A stretch of DNA of 64,000 bases from Myxococcales bacterium (GCA_016707895.1 JADJGV010000013.1:1-64000); one strand, 5' to 3'. Counted from the stretch's first letter, positions 1 to 13,963 are shown. Numbers and translations are program-made. Notes: generated from the letters alone by a model not told the origin.

Positions 1-1100
1 TACCGGAACGCCGCCTGCGCCGAGCCGGCGAAGCGCGGCCAGGGCAGGTCGAGGCGGTCGACGGTGGCGCTGGCCTCGATCCGCGGCGCCAGCGTGCGAT
101 CGTCGCGCTGGATCAACAGCGCCGGCCGCAGCTCGAGGCGCGTCGCGGTCAGCGGCGTCGGCCACCCGGCGACGCCGTACTGGGCCAGCCCGTGCAGATC
201 GAGCGCGAGCGAGTTCAGGCCGACGCCGCCGCCCAGCCGCAGATCGTGGCGCGCCGCTGGCTCGACCTCGACCCGCACCGGCACCACCGCGTCGTCGTCG
301 CCGCGCTCGGCCTCGACCCGGACCAGCGCGAACCGCCCCAGCTCGTACAGCGCCGCCCGGGTCGCGTCGAGGGCCGCCGGCCGGTAGGGCGCGCCGGCGC
401 GCACCCGCAGCCGCGCCGCGACCGCGCCCTCGAGCCCCGCCGGCACGCCGCGCACGTCGATCGCGCCGAACCGCGCCCGCGGCCCCAGCGTCACGACCAG
501 CCGGATCACCGCCTCGGCCCGCGCGCGATCCGCCAGCACGACGCCCTGCACCGTCGCCCGCGCGTAGCCCAGCTCGCGCAGCCGCGCCGGCAGCGTCGGC
601 CCGGCGGCCTCCCAGGTCGGGTGATCGAACGGCGCGCCGTCGGCGATCGGCACCCGCGCGCGCAGCTCGGCCGCCAGCGCCGCCGCCTCGGGCGGCAGCC
701 CGAGCACGTCGACCCGCGCCAGCCGCGCCCGCGGCCCGCGCTGCACCGTGAACGTCACGTCGACGGCCGCGCCGCGGCGATCGATCGCCGCCGCCACCTC
801 GGCCGCGAAGTAGCCGTGGCGCACGTAGTGGCTGGCGACGCGCCGCTGATCCTGCTCCACCAGGAACCGCCCGTAGGGCTGGCCGTGATCGCGGGCGTAG
901 GTCAGCCCCAGCCCCGGCACCACCCGCGCCGCGTCGTCGCCGTCGCCGCCGACCAGCCGCACCGCGCCGATCGGCCGGCCGGTGGTCGGGGCCGGCACCT
1001 GCCGCGCGCCGCACCCCGCCAGCGCCAGCGCCAGCGCCACGGCGACCAGCGCGGCCCGGGACAGGCGCGCGCGGCGGGCGGGGGTGGCGACGGAGGACAT
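1..1100 (-). CDS. BamA/TamA-family outer-membrane assembly protein (POTRA region; C-terminus cut by window edge)
   Basis: The reading frame runs from an ATG at 1100 leftwards without a stop to base 1, so only about 366 N-terminal residues are visible. It opens with a lipoprotein-like signal peptide: basic N-terminus, an Ala/Leu/Val core, then LAGC, which would make Cys the first mature residue. Repeated POTRA-like units follow, such as the YVRHGYFAAEV segment and later regions ending in LGPRARFGAIDVRG. The last visible part resembles the start of an outer-membrane barrel. Members of this family fold beta-barrel proteins into the outer membrane. A lipid anchor is unusual for BamA, so this may be a TamA-like or diverged member. 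A TACCTC element lies 5 nt before the ATG, compatible with a leaderless transcript. Family assignment is likely, the exact role unknown. Confidence 0.72.
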   Translation of the reverse strand, partial: MSSVATPARRARLSRAALVAVALALALAGCGARQVPAPTTGRPIGAVRLVGGDGDDAARVVPGLGLTYARDHGQPYGRFLVEQDQRRVASHYVRHGYFAAEVAAAIDRRGAAVDVTFTVQRGPRARLARVDVLGLPPEAAALAAELRARVPIADGAPFDHPTWEAAGPTLPARLRELGYARATVQGVVLADRARAEAVIRLVVTLGPRARFGAIDVRGVPAGLEGAVAARLRVRAGAPYRPAALDATRAALYELGRFALVRVEAERGDDDAVVPVRVEVEPAARHDLRLGGGVGLNSLALDLHGLAQYGVAGWPTPLTATRLELRPALLIQRDDRTLAPRIEASATVDRLDLPWPRFAGSAQAAFR

Positions 1101-1202
1101 CGTGAGAGGTACGACCGACGGGGCCGATCGGCCATTCACGGCGCTGGAATCGCCGTCACACTCGGAGTCGAGGGCCCGCGCCGCGCGAGGCGCCCGACGC
1201 GC

Positions 1203-1793
1203 TCAGCGGCCCGGCGGCGGCTCGTCGCCGTCGATCGCGTCCTCGATCGCGTCGCGCACCGGCTCGGTGGCCCGGCGCCACAGCTTGCGCAGCCGCGACA
1301 CCGACTCGCGCGGCGACGGGCTAGCCGGCGCCGCCTCGGGCTCGACGGTGCGCGGCCGCTCGCGCTCGGCGCGCTTGACCCGCACCGCGGCCTTCACGTC
1401 GGGCTCGACGCCGGTGTAGCGCTCGCTGTTGGGGATGAACCGCACCTCGGTCTTCACCTCGAGCGACAAGGTCGTCAGCATCTTGGCGATCTCGTCGGAC
1501 AGGTTCACGTGCGACAGGAACTCGCGCACCTCGCGGGCCACCACCTCGAGCACCTTCTCCTTGGTGCCCTCGGCGGCCTCGCCCAGGTAGCCGGCGACGT
1601 TGGGGACGTTGAGCTCGCGGCTCAGCCGCCGCAGCGAGTCCTCGGTCTGGAACACCGCGCCCATGCCGGCGTTGACGGTCCGCCGCACCAGATCTGGCAC
1701 CAGCGTCTCGAGCCGCTGGCGCAGCGACTCGGTCAGGCCATCGCGATCACCCGCGGGCGGGGGTGGCGGGTCGATGGGTTCGTCGGTGGCCAT
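1203..1793 (-). CDS. hypothetical acidic/basic helical protein
   Basis: A 196-residue protein starting at ATG 1793. I do not recognise a family. The N-terminus is Pro-rich. The middle (about residues 20-125) is predicted helical and amphipathic, with segments such as LRQRLETLVPDLVRRTV and VVAREVREFLSHV. The C-terminus is highly charged and ends in an acidic stretch followed by PPPGR. There is no signal peptide or membrane segment, so it is probably cytoplasmic. It is divergent from the AarF kinase gene with only 60 bp between the two starts. A TACGCA hexamer lies 5 nt before the ATG. The opposite strand is also open here, but this frame has the more protein-like composition. Confidence 0.6.
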   Translation of the reverse strand: MATDEPIDPPPPPAGDRDGLTESLRQRLETLVPDLVRRTVNAGMGAVFQTEDSLRRLSRELNVPNVAGYLGEAAEGTKEKVLEVVAREVREFLSHVNLSDEIAKMLTTLSLEVKTEVRFIPNSERYTGVEPDVKAAVRVKRAERERPRTVEPEAAPASPSPRESVSRLRKLWRRATEPVRDAIEDAIDGDEPPPGR

Positions 1794-1841
1794 GCCTCTG
1801 CGTACCGCCGCCGGCCGCCGCGCGCAAGCACGCCCGCGTGT

Positions 1842-1847
1842 TACGCT
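1842..1847 (+). promoter_or_regulatory. -10 box TACGCT for a leaderless AarF transcript
   Basis: TACGCT ends exactly 6 nt before the GTG at 1854, so the expected transcription start falls on the start codon itself. There is no Shine-Dalgarno sequence in front of that GTG. The same geometry recurs at many first genes in the window. Confidence 0.5.
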
Positions 1848-1853
1848 GTCGAC

Positions 1854-3655
<1,802 letters not shown>

Positions 3656-3659
<4 letters not shown>

Positions 3660-4561
3660 TCGTCATCGCCGCTCCTGGCTTCGAGTCCCAGGCCGAGCGC
3701 CTGCGGGGCGCGCTCGGCGCCGCCGCCGGCCCGTGCCTGGTGCGGCACTTCCCCGACGGCGAGTGCTACGTGCGGCTCGACGTCGACGTCCGCGACCGCG
3801 AGGTGATCGTCGTCGGCGGGCTCGACCGCCCGGCCGAGCGGCTGCTGCCGACGTTGTTCCTGGCCTCGACCGCCAAGGACCTCGGCGCGCGCCGGGTCGG
3901 GCTGGTCGCGCCGTATCTGTCGTTCATGCGCCAGGACAGCCGGTTCCACCCCGGCGAGGGCCTGACCTCGGCCTACTTCGCGCGGCTCCTGGCGGCGACC
4001 TTCGACTGGCTGTGCACCGTCGACCCGCACCTGCACCGCTACCGCTCGCTCGACGAGGTCTACCCGATCCCCAGCCGGGTGGTGCAGGCCGCGCCGGCGA
4101 TCGCCGCGTGGATCGCCGAGCACGTCGAGCGGCCGGTGCTGATCGGCCCCGACGCCGAGAGCGAGCAGTGGGTGGCGGCGGTGGCGGCTCGGCTCGACGC
4201 GCCGTTCCTGGTGCTCGAGAAGGTGCGCCGCGGCGACCGCGACGTGATCGTCTCGGCGCCGGCGCTGGGCGGCCACGGCGATCGCACGCCGGTCGTGCTC
4301 GACGACATCATCTCGACCGGCCGCACGATGATCGAGACGCTGCACCACCTGCGCGCGCTCGGCACCCGCGAGCCGGTGTGCGTCGGCGTCCACGCGGTGC
4401 TGGTCGAGCGCGCCCACGACGAGCTGCTCGCCGCCGGCGCGGCCCGGGTCGTCACCTGCGACACGATCGTCCACGCCTCGAACCGGATCGCGGTCGGCGA
4501 CCTGCTGGCCGAGGGCGTGCGCGCGCTGCTGGCCGACCTCGCCGAGCTCGCCGCGCGCTGA
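3656..4561 (+). CDS. prs: ribose-phosphate diphosphokinase (PRPP synthetase)
   Basis: A 301-residue enzyme that makes phosphoribosyl pyrophosphate from ribose 5-phosphate and ATP, feeding nucleotide, His and Trp synthesis. Hallmarks are FPDGECYVRL near residue 30, the FMRQDSRFHPGEGLTS segment, the DPHLHRY metal/ATP motif, and the PRPP-binding loop VVLDDIISTGRTM near residues 213-225. It is slightly shorter than the usual 310-320 residues and resembles the diverged second copies often found beside other genes rather than the housekeeping Prs. It starts at GTG 3656, which overlaps the AarF stop codon, with a good GAGGAAG ribosome site about 5 nt upstream. It forms a two-gene operon with the AarF kinase and converges on the next gene after only 4 bp. 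Confidence 0.88.
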
Positions 4562-4565
4562 TCCG

Positions 4566-5180
4566 CTACTCGCCGCAGGGATCAGCGGCCGGCACGTACG
4601 GCGCGCGCGGGCCGCTCGCCGCGCCGGCGCGATCGATCGTCCATTGGGTCTGGCCGTCGTGGACCGTGGCCTCGCCGTGGCAGAACCCCGACGCGCCGAC
4701 GAACTGCGGCGCGATCACGATCGCGCCGCCGCGATCGATGAACCCGACCCGGCCGTCGGCGCCCACGATCCGCGCCAGGCCCTCCTGGAAGTAGTCGGGG
4801 CCGTTGTCGAACGCGTAGGCCTGGGCCAGCACCGCGCCGCGGGGATCGATGAACACGAAGCGGGCCTGGCCGTCGGGCGTGGTCGGCCGCTCGACCGCTG
4901 CGGCCAGCCCGTCCTTGCCGAACTCGTACGCGTAGCCGAAGCGCGGCGCGATGACGATGGCGCCGGCGAGGTCCTTGTAGCCGTAGCTGCCGTCGGGCGC
5001 CTCCCAGGCGAAGCGATCGCGGTTGCCGGGCGGCGCCTCCTCGATCTCGGCGCCGCACGCCTCGCCGGCGGGCGTGGCCGGCGGCAGCGGCAGCGGCGCG
5101 CGGGCCGCGGGCGCGACGGCGGGGCGCGGCGCGGCGCCGCCGCAGGCGGCCAGGACGGTGAGCGCGACGAGCGATCGCAT
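4566..5180 (-). CDS. WG-repeat lipoprotein
   Basis: A 204-residue exported lipoprotein. The N-terminus MRSLVALTVLAAC is a short lipobox signal, followed by a Pro/Ala linker. Three to four repeats follow, pairing an aromatic-Gly turn with FIDPRG or FIDRGG and then AIVIAPRF or AIVIAPQF, the pattern of WG repeats (KWG/WG family). These repeats form a beta-propeller-like fold of unclear function at the cell surface. The ATG at 5180 is preferred over an upstream in-frame ATG because it begins the signal peptide and has TACCAT ending 6 nt upstream. It converges on the PRPP synthetase and is divergent from the VOC protein. Confidence 0.8.
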   Translation of the reverse strand: MRSLVALTVLAACGGAAPRPAVAPAARAPLPLPPATPAGEACGAEIEEAPPGNRDRFAWEAPDGSYGYKDLAGAIVIAPRFGYAYEFGKDGLAAAVERPTTPDGQARFVFIDPRGAVLAQAYAFDNGPDYFQEGLARIVGADGRVGFIDRGGAIVIAPQFVGASGFCHGEATVHDGQTQWTIDRAGAASGPRAPYVPAADPCGE

Positions 5181-5186
5181 GGCGCC

Positions 5187-5192
5187 ATGGTA
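5187..5192 (-). promoter_or_regulatory. -10 box TACCAT, leaderless WG-repeat gene
   Basis: Read on the minus strand, TACCAT is followed by 6 nt and then the ATG at 5180, placing the transcription start at the start codon. Confidence 0.5.
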
Positions 5193-5230
5193 CCCGCGAC
5201 GCCCGGGCGTGGATCTGGCACCGTCGTGCG

Positions 5231-5635
5231 ATGGCAAAGATCACCGGCATCGGCGGCGTGTTCTTCAAGGCGAAGTCCGACCCCAAGGCGCTCGCGGCCT
5301 GGTACGCGCAGCACCTCGGCCTGGCGATGGAGCCGTGGGGCGGCGCGCTCCTGCGCTGGCCCGACGACCACGCCGACGATCGCGGCGTCACCGTGTGGCA
5401 CACCGCCGCGCCCGACACGACCTGGTTCGCGCCCAGCGACGCCAGCTTCATGATCAACTACCGCGTCGACGATCTCGACGCGCTCCTGACCCAGCTGCGC
5501 GCCGCCGGCGTGACGATCGTCAAGGGCCCCGACGTCGACGACAACGGCAGCTTCGCGTGGATCCTCGATCCCGACGGCAACAAGCTCGAGCTGTGGCAGC
5601 CCAAGGCGCCGGCCGAGCCGCCCGCGCAGCCCTGA
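5231..5635 (+). CDS. VOC-superfamily (glyoxalase/dioxygenase-like) protein
   Basis: A 134-residue single vicinal-oxygen-chelate domain. It contains the typical opening IGGVFFKAKSDPKALAAWYAQHLGL, the central TWFAPSDASFMINYRVDDLDALLTQLRAAG, and the closing WILDPDGNKLELWQP, whose Glu is the usual metal ligand. Such proteins are metal-dependent isomerases, dioxygenases or resistance proteins, and the substrate cannot be told from sequence. ATG 5231 has no clear Shine-Dalgarno sequence; CACCGT ends 6 nt upstream, similar to the leaderless pattern. It has no operon partner. Confidence 0.85.
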   Translation: MAKITGIGGVFFKAKSDPKALAAWYAQHLGLAMEPWGGALLRWPDDHADDRGVTVWHTAAPDTTWFAPSDASFMINYRVDDLDALLTQLRAAGVTIVKGPDVDDNGSFAWILDPDGNKLELWQPKAPAEPPAQP

Positions 5636-5674
5636 CGCTGATGCTCGCCGCCGGCGCGACGCCGGTCCGCGCGA

Positions 5675-6280
5675 TCACGCCTCCAGCCGCAGGAAGTCGA
5701 TCAGCGTGTCGCCCTTGGTGAACGCGACGCCGAGATCGCCCGCGGCGATCCGCCCGGCCAGCCAGCCGTAGGTCTCGTACTCGAGGCGGTCGCCGGCCTG
5801 GAACTGCACGGTGGCGTAGTAGGTGGTGCGGACCGCGCTGTTCTTGCCGCCGCCCGAGACCGCGACGCGCTCGTCGATCACCACCGCCAGCGCCTTCTGC
5901 ACCGGCGCCCGCGCGAACCGCACGCCGCGCACGACCATCCACGCGCAGACGCCGATGAACGCCAGCGGGATCGCGGCGAACAGCAGCCGGAACCCAGCCG
6001 GCGCCGGCACGCCGTCGTCGCCCATCATGCTGGTCGCGACCGCGAGGAAGCCGATCCCGAACACCGCCATGAACAGCGGGGCGACGATGTTGATCACCAC
6101 CGGCGCCTTGGGCTCGTGGGCCATCGCCACCGCGAGGTTGGGCGACGCCGCCGCCAGCTCGAAGCGCGCCGGGTCGGTGGCCCCGGCCTGGGCGCTGGCC
6201 GCCGGCCGCACCACCCGGGCGCCGCAGTACTTGCAGAACGCCGACTCCTCGATCGTGGCGCCACACCGGTCGCAGTTCAT
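5675..6280 (-). CDS. zinc-ribbon membrane protein with DUF2500-like tail
   Basis: A 201-residue protein. The N-terminus holds a zinc ribbon with two CxxC pairs (CDRCG and CKYCG). Two membrane segments follow, roughly residues 65-90 and 100-125, the second ending in the basic VRGVRFARAP. The C-terminal part runs from ALAVVIDERVAVSGG through TYYATVQFQAGDRLEYE to FTKGD, a pattern that resembles DUF2500-type membrane proteins, in which a small beta domain follows the helices. The function is unknown. It converges on the VOC gene and is divergent from the metallopeptidase-like gene. Confidence 0.72.
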   Translation of the reverse strand: MNCDRCGATIEESAFCKYCGARVVRPAASAQAGATDPARFELAAASPNLAVAMAHEPKAPVVINIVAPLFMAVFGIGFLAVATSMMGDDGVPAPAGFRLLFAAIPLAFIGVCAWMVVRGVRFARAPVQKALAVVIDERVAVSGGGKNSAVRTTYYATVQFQAGDRLEYETYGWLAGRIAAGDLGVAFTKGDTLIDFLRLEA

Positions 6281-6343
6281 CGCGCCGTCAGCATGCCACG
6301 CCCGCGGTGGCGTCCGCCGCGCCGTCGCGCTACCAACGCCCCC

Positions 6344-8347
6344 ATGAAGCACGCTCTCCTCGCCCCGGTCCTCCTGACCGCCGCCCTCGCCGGCTGCGGC
6401 GGCGGCAAGAAGGCCAAGGCCCCGGCGCCGCCGGTCGAGCCGCCCAAGGCCGCGCCGACCTACGACCGCGTCTCCCGCGCCGACTTCAACCAGCGCGCCG
6501 CCGAGCACGCGCTGCCGCTGTTCTGGCGCAGCGACGCCGACGGCGACAACACCCTCGACCCCGACGAGCTGGTGACGCTGTGGGGCTGGGACGGGCCGGC
6601 CAAGGACGCGCTGATCAAGGGCGGCGGCTTCACGCCCGCGTTCGCCGCGATCTACGAGCCGCTGACCAAGGCCACCGATCCCAGCGCCGCGCCGGCCGCC
6701 GACCGCGCGCGCCAGACCGCGCTCCTGGCCGAGCTCGGCCAGGGCGCCCCGACCCTGGTCGAGACCGACCTGCGCGGTGCGTCGGCCCAGGACCTGGCGA
6801 TCGTCGAGCACGTCACCAAGGCGGCGGCGCTGATCGAGCAGGTCCACGCGCTGCAGAACGGCGTCGACGGCATGCTCGCCCAGATCCCGGCCACCGACAC
6901 GCTGTCGCGGATGGTGTTCATCCGCAACCAGACGCCGGTGTGCCTGGCGCCCAAGACCGAGACCGATCCGGCGTGCGCCGCGATCGCCGGCGTCGGCAAG
7001 CCGCCGGTCGGGCTGTACCCGGCCGAGGTTCAGACCGGCGACACGTGGTGCGAGCAGATGAAGGGCCCGCTGGCCGACCACTTCGCGGTGGTGGTCAAGG
7101 GCGCCAAGGGGCTCGAGGCCCAGCCGTACACGGTCGCCTACAAGGCCCAGCTCGAGGCGATCGCCGTCGAGCTCGACGCCGCCGCGGCCGCGATCGCCGC
7201 CGACGACGCCGAGGCCGCGTTCAAGGCCTACCTCACCGCCGCCGCCAAGGCGTTCCGCGACAACGACTGGGAGAGCGCCGACGTGGCGTGGGCGGCGATG
7301 GGCGACGCCGGCTCGAAGTGGTACCTGCGGATCGGCCCTGACGAGGTCTACTACGAGCCGTGCGCGCTCAAGGCCGGCTTCCACGTCAGCTTCGCCCGCA
7401 TCAACCCGGGCTCGGTCGAGTGGCGCGACCGCCTGGCCCCGCTCAAGGACAAGATGGAGCAGGCGCTGGCCAAGCTCGCCGGCAAGCCGTACAAGGCGCG
7501 CAAGGTCGGCTTCCGCCTGCCCGACTTCATCGACATCGTCGTCAACGCCGGCGACTCGCGTTCGAACCTCCGCGCGACGATCGGCCAGTCGCTGCCCAAC
7601 TGGGGCAAGGTGTCCGAGGCCGGCGGCCGCACGGTCGTGATGACCAACCTGTACACCGACGCCGACAGCGCCACGCGGCTGCTGGGCCAGACGGCGTCGC
7701 TGTTCTGCGCGGCGACCCAGGCGCAGATGTCGGCCGATCCGGCGGTGGGGCTGATGAGCACCGTGCTGCACGAAGCGGCGCACAACCTCGGCCCGTCCCA
7801 CGACTACAAGGTCAAGGGCAAGACCGACGACGCCATCTTCGGCGGCCCGATGGCGGCGATGATGGAGGAGCTCAAGGCCCAGACCTCGGCGCTGTACCTG
7901 GCCGAGTGGCTGGCCAAGGCCGGCGCGATCTCGCCCGAGGCCGCCCAGGCGGCGCACGTGCGCGACGTCGCTTGGTCGTTCGGTCACATCTCCCAGGGCA
8001 TGTACACCTCGGGCGGCTCGCCCAAGACCTACTCGCAGCTCGCCGCGATCGAGATGGGCACGCTGTTCGCCAACGGCGTCCTGACCTGGGATCCCGAGGC
8101 CAAGGCCGCCAACGGCACCGACACCGGCTGCTTCGAGATCGACCTGGCCGCGTGGCCGGCGGTGATCGACAAGCTCGAGGCGCGCGTGCTGGCCGCCAAG
8201 GCCAAGGGCGACGTCAAGGACATGAACGCGATGCGCGCGGCGTTCGTCGACGGCAAGGACGCGTGGGCCGACCTCAAGGCCGTGATCACCGAGCGCTGGC
8301 TGCGCGCGCCCGTGGCCAGCTTCGTCTACAGCCTGCGCCGCGAGTAG
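6344..8347 (+). CDS. lipoprotein with EF-hand-like site and HExxH metallopeptidase motif
   Basis: A 667-residue secreted lipoprotein (signal ending LAGC, then Gly/Lys/Ala/Pro linker). Near residue 65 is a calcium-binding loop DADGDNTLDPDEL, an EF-hand signature. Near residue 476 is HEAAHNLGPSHDY, which contains HExxH and resembles zinc metallopeptidases. The third zinc ligand and the family are uncertain; a distant M49-like relation is possible but not shown. The C-terminal region is rich in Ala and Lys helices. ATG 6344 begins the signal peptide, and a TACCAA hexamer ends 7 nt before it. It is convergent with the metallohydrolase gene. Confidence 0.78.
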   Translation: MKHALLAPVLLTAALAGCGGGKKAKAPAPPVEPPKAAPTYDRVSRADFNQRAAEHALPLFWRSDADGDNTLDPDELVTLWGWDGPAKDALIKGGGFTPAFAAIYEPLTKATDPSAAPAADRARQTALLAELGQGAPTLVETDLRGASAQDLAIVEHVTKAAALIEQVHALQNGVDGMLAQIPATDTLSRMVFIRNQTPVCLAPKTETDPACAAIAGVGKPPVGLYPAEVQTGDTWCEQMKGPLADHFAVVVKGAKGLEAQPYTVAYKAQLEAIAVELDAAAAAIAADDAEAAFKAYLTAAAKAFRDNDWESADVAWAAMGDAGSKWYLRIGPDEVYYEPCALKAGFHVSFARINPGSVEWRDRLAPLKDKMEQALAKLAGKPYKARKVGFRLPDFIDIVVNAGDSRSNLRATIGQSLPNWGKVSEAGGRTVVMTNLYTDADSATRLLGQTASLFCAATQAQMSADPAVGLMSTVLHEAAHNLGPSHDYKVKGKTDDAIFGGPMAAMMEELKAQTSALYLAEWLAKAGAISPEAAQAAHVRDVAWSFGHISQGMYTSGGSPKTYSQLAAIEMGTLFANGVLTWDPEAKAANGTDTGCFEIDLAAWPAVIDKLEARVLAAKAKGDVKDMNAMRAAFVDGKDAWADLKAVITERWLRAPVASFVYSLRRE

Positions 8348-8423
8348 CCGAGCGCCAGCGAGGCTATCTCCGGGCTCCGCGGCACCAGCCGCGAGCCGGC
8401 CGTCGGGGCCCCCGCCGCCGCGG
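8348..8423. terminator. hairpin between convergent genes
   Basis: This 76-bp gap between two converging genes holds an imperfect GC-rich inverted repeat (GGCTCCGCGGC, loop, GCCGCGAGCC). No T-tract follows it, so it could act as a weak bidirectional terminator at most. Confidence 0.3.
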
Positions 8424-11000
8424 TCACGGCTTGATGAAGATCGGGTTGGTGACGCCGAACGGGGTGCGGCCGGGGTGGACGGGCTCGAGCGCGGCGTCGC
8501 CGTAGGCGGCGATGACCACGAAGCCGGCGCCGTCGGCGCGCACGTCGACCGGGATCTGGCCGCGCCAGCGCACCGCCGGGTTGGTCGGGTCGGTGTCGCC
8601 CGGCAAGATCGGGATCGTGTCGACGAGCTCGCCGTCGACCACGACGTCGATGGCGTCGACGTCGATCCAGGTCGCGGCCTGCACGACGACGTCGACGTGG
8701 GTGGTCATGCCCAGCCCGGTCACGGTGTCGCCCGGGAACCCGCTGCCGACGGTGGCGGTGACGTAGACGCCGCCCGACACGCTGCCGTGGCCGGCGGCCA
8801 GCGTGTCGCGCACCTGGCTGGCGGTGAGCTGGCGCGGATCGTCGGTGCCCAGGTACAGGCAGGTGCGCGGGTAGCCGACCGGCGACGAGGTGATGCCGTG
8901 GCTGTCGGACGAGCCGACCGCGAACACCTTGCGGCCCGCGCGCAAGAGCCCCAGCCAGTCGCGCACGATCCCGTTCCGGGCGCTCTGCCAGCTCGCGTCG
9001 TTGAACACCTCGACCAGCGTGAACTGCGTGTCCCAGTCGGCGGCGGCGGTGGCCATGCCGGTGGCCGCGTCGTAGCCGACGTAGCCGAAGTAGTTGGTCG
9101 ACCCGCGCGGGTGGTTGACGATGATCACCGGCGCCTCGGGGCGCGCCCGCGCGGCGTCGAACACGGTCACCGGCGACAGCGTCGCGAACGGCGTGTCGGG
9201 GCGCTCGGCGGTGGGGAACGTCTGCCACATCGGCGCGCCGGCGTTGACCTTGCTGGGATCGGGGGTGAGCGGGAACACGCCCATGTGGCCCCAGGTCTCG
9301 AAGCTCGACATCTCGATCGAGCCGAAGCCGGCGGCCCAGCGCTGGGCACCGAGCGCGGCGATCTCGGCGCTGAAGTCCGCGACGTACTCGTGCTCCGACC
9401 GCACCGGCAGCTCGAGGCCGTCGGCGATCGCGCTGGTCACCTTGAGGAGCCCGTCGTCGCCCGAGTCGTTGGAGCGCGAGGTGTGGATGTGGAAGTCGCC
9501 GCACTGCAGGCCGCTCGAGTCGACCTCGAGCGGCAGATCGACCACCAGGTCGAGGTTCTGCCCCGGCGTCAGCGTGATCGTGCGCCGGTCGACCGCGTAC
9601 TCGAAGCCGTGCGACACCACCAGCTCCCAGGTGCCGGCCGGCACCGCGATGGTCTCGTCGCCGTCGACCGAGAACACCACCCGCAGCCGGTCGCCGGCGT
9701 AGCGCTTCTCCCCGTAGTTGCCGGGGATGTTGGGCAGCTCCTGGCCGGGCGCCGGCAAGAGCTGGATGCGCGCCGGCAGCGGGCCGACGTTGTCGAACAC
9801 CCGCACGTGCAGCCGCGCCGGCGCCGGCATCGCGATGGTCGCGGTGCTGGTGCCGACGTCGACCACCGTGGCCGTGACCTGCGCCGCCTCGGCCACGGCC
9901 ACCAGCCGGGCGCCGGCGGTGGCCGGCACGTGGATCGTGAAGCTGCCGTCGGCGGCGGTGGTGGTGCGCGAGTAGTACGTGTCGGTCGCGGCGTCGACCG
10001 CGTGGACGTGGACGCCGGCCGCCGCCGCCGTGCCGCGGGTCACGGTGCCGGTGATCGCGCGCACCGCTTGGGCCCGCTCGCCGGCCACCGCGGCGACCAG
10101 GCCGTCGAGGCCAGGGCCGCCGATGATCAGCGACGCGTGGACGCGATCGAACGCGGCGCACGCCGGCAGGCGGAAGCCCGGGGTGACGCCGCCGATGAAC
10201 CCCGACACCGCGATCGCCGAGCCGATCGTGTCGGCCGGCACGTAGGCCCAGCTGGTGGCGCCATCGTCGACCACGCCGACGTAGGGCGCGCCGCCGATCT
10301 GGTCGCTCCAGCCGGCGCCGGGCACGAAGGTCGGCATGCGCTCGGAGTACATGAGACCGTGCAGGATGCCGCCGGTCTCGAGCTGGCGATCGACGTCCGA
10401 CAGGTACCGGAAGCGGACGTCGACGCGGTTCGAGCCCGGGGCCAGCTCGTAGTCGATCGCGGCGCGGACCCCGGTGAGATCCTCGAACACGCCCATCGTG
10501 ATCGAGTGGAAGAACGGCAGCGGGTGCAGCGTCCCGACCGTCCGGATCACCGCCGGCGCGCCGTTGCTGCCGTCGTTCAGCACCGACACGTCCTCGGTGA
10601 TGAGCGACGCGCGGCCAGTCAGCAGGAACAGCTCGCCGAAGTTGGCGGGCTCGATCATGCGGCCGCCCACCACCCGCGCCAGCCCGACCGGGCGCCCACC
10701 CCACGGATCGTACAGATCGCTGTCGCCGACGTCTTCGATGACCAGCGCCACCCGATCGTTGGCGAGCACGTAGTCGCCGGGCTTCCAGGTGATGAGGCCC
10801 GACGGCACCGGCGGCAGATCGGCGGCGGTCACCCGGCCGGCGCGCGCCTCGGTGGGGCCGGCCGCCAGCGGCTGGGCGTGACCGGCGGGGTCGCCGACGG
10901 TGAACGCCGCGGGCGGCGTGCACGCGGGCGGCGTGGTGCCGTCGTCACCGCCGCACGCGCAGGCAAGGACGATCGAGGCGAAGGCTAGCTGGCGTCGCAT
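8424..11000 (-). CDS. PHP-domain (CehA/McbA-like) metallohydrolase lipoprotein
   Basis: An 858-residue exported lipoprotein (signal ending LACAC). The N-terminal half is beta-rich. A carboxypeptidase-regulatory-like module near residues 310-370 contains ITGTVTRGTAAAAGVHVHAV and DGSFTIHVP. The catalytic part has PHP metal motifs: CGDFHIHTSRS near residue 500, SEHEYVADFS, VNHPRGSTNYFGY and GSSDSHG. This matches CehA/McbA-type hydrolases, which act on phosphate or carbamate esters; the substrate is unknown. ATG 11000 is chosen because the lipobox follows and a TACCAT box lies 8 nt upstream; an in-frame ATG further up falls inside that promoter. Confidence 0.85.
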   Translation of the reverse strand: MRRQLAFASIVLACACGGDDGTTPPACTPPAAFTVGDPAGHAQPLAAGPTEARAGRVTAADLPPVPSGLITWKPGDYVLANDRVALVIEDVGDSDLYDPWGGRPVGLARVVGGRMIEPANFGELFLLTGRASLITEDVSVLNDGSNGAPAVIRTVGTLHPLPFFHSITMGVFEDLTGVRAAIDYELAPGSNRVDVRFRYLSDVDRQLETGGILHGLMYSERMPTFVPGAGWSDQIGGAPYVGVVDDGATSWAYVPADTIGSAIAVSGFIGGVTPGFRLPACAAFDRVHASLIIGGPGLDGLVAAVAGERAQAVRAITGTVTRGTAAAAGVHVHAVDAATDTYYSRTTTAADGSFTIHVPATAGARLVAVAEAAQVTATVVDVGTSTATIAMPAPARLHVRVFDNVGPLPARIQLLPAPGQELPNIPGNYGEKRYAGDRLRVVFSVDGDETIAVPAGTWELVVSHGFEYAVDRRTITLTPGQNLDLVVDLPLEVDSSGLQCGDFHIHTSRSNDSGDDGLLKVTSAIADGLELPVRSEHEYVADFSAEIAALGAQRWAAGFGSIEMSSFETWGHMGVFPLTPDPSKVNAGAPMWQTFPTAERPDTPFATLSPVTVFDAARARPEAPVIIVNHPRGSTNYFGYVGYDAATGMATAAADWDTQFTLVEVFNDASWQSARNGIVRDWLGLLRAGRKVFAVGSSDSHGITSSPVGYPRTCLYLGTDDPRQLTASQVRDTLAAGHGSVSGGVYVTATVGSGFPGDTVTGLGMTTHVDVVVQAATWIDVDAIDVVVDGELVDTIPILPGDTDPTNPAVRWRGQIPVDVRADGAGFVVIAAYGDAALEPVHPGRTPFGVTNPIFIKP

Positions 11001-11008
11001 AGGCCGCG

Positions 11009-11014
11009 ATGGTA
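11009..11014 (-). promoter_or_regulatory. -10 box TACCAT of the metallohydrolase gene
   Basis: On the minus strand TACCAT ends 8 nt before ATG 11000, predicting a leader of only about 2 nt. Confidence 0.45.
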
Positions 11015-11080
11015 CCGCCATCGTCCGGTCGCGTGCGCGCCATCGGCGCGACGCGCGCGCCACACCCGCGGGGTGAGCGG

Positions 11081-13959
<2,879 letters not shown>

Positions 13960-13963
<4 letters not shown>

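Noticed and set aside
5214..5230. Sigma54-like TGGCACC before the VOC gene
   Set aside because: The GG to GC spacing is 9 instead of 10 nt.
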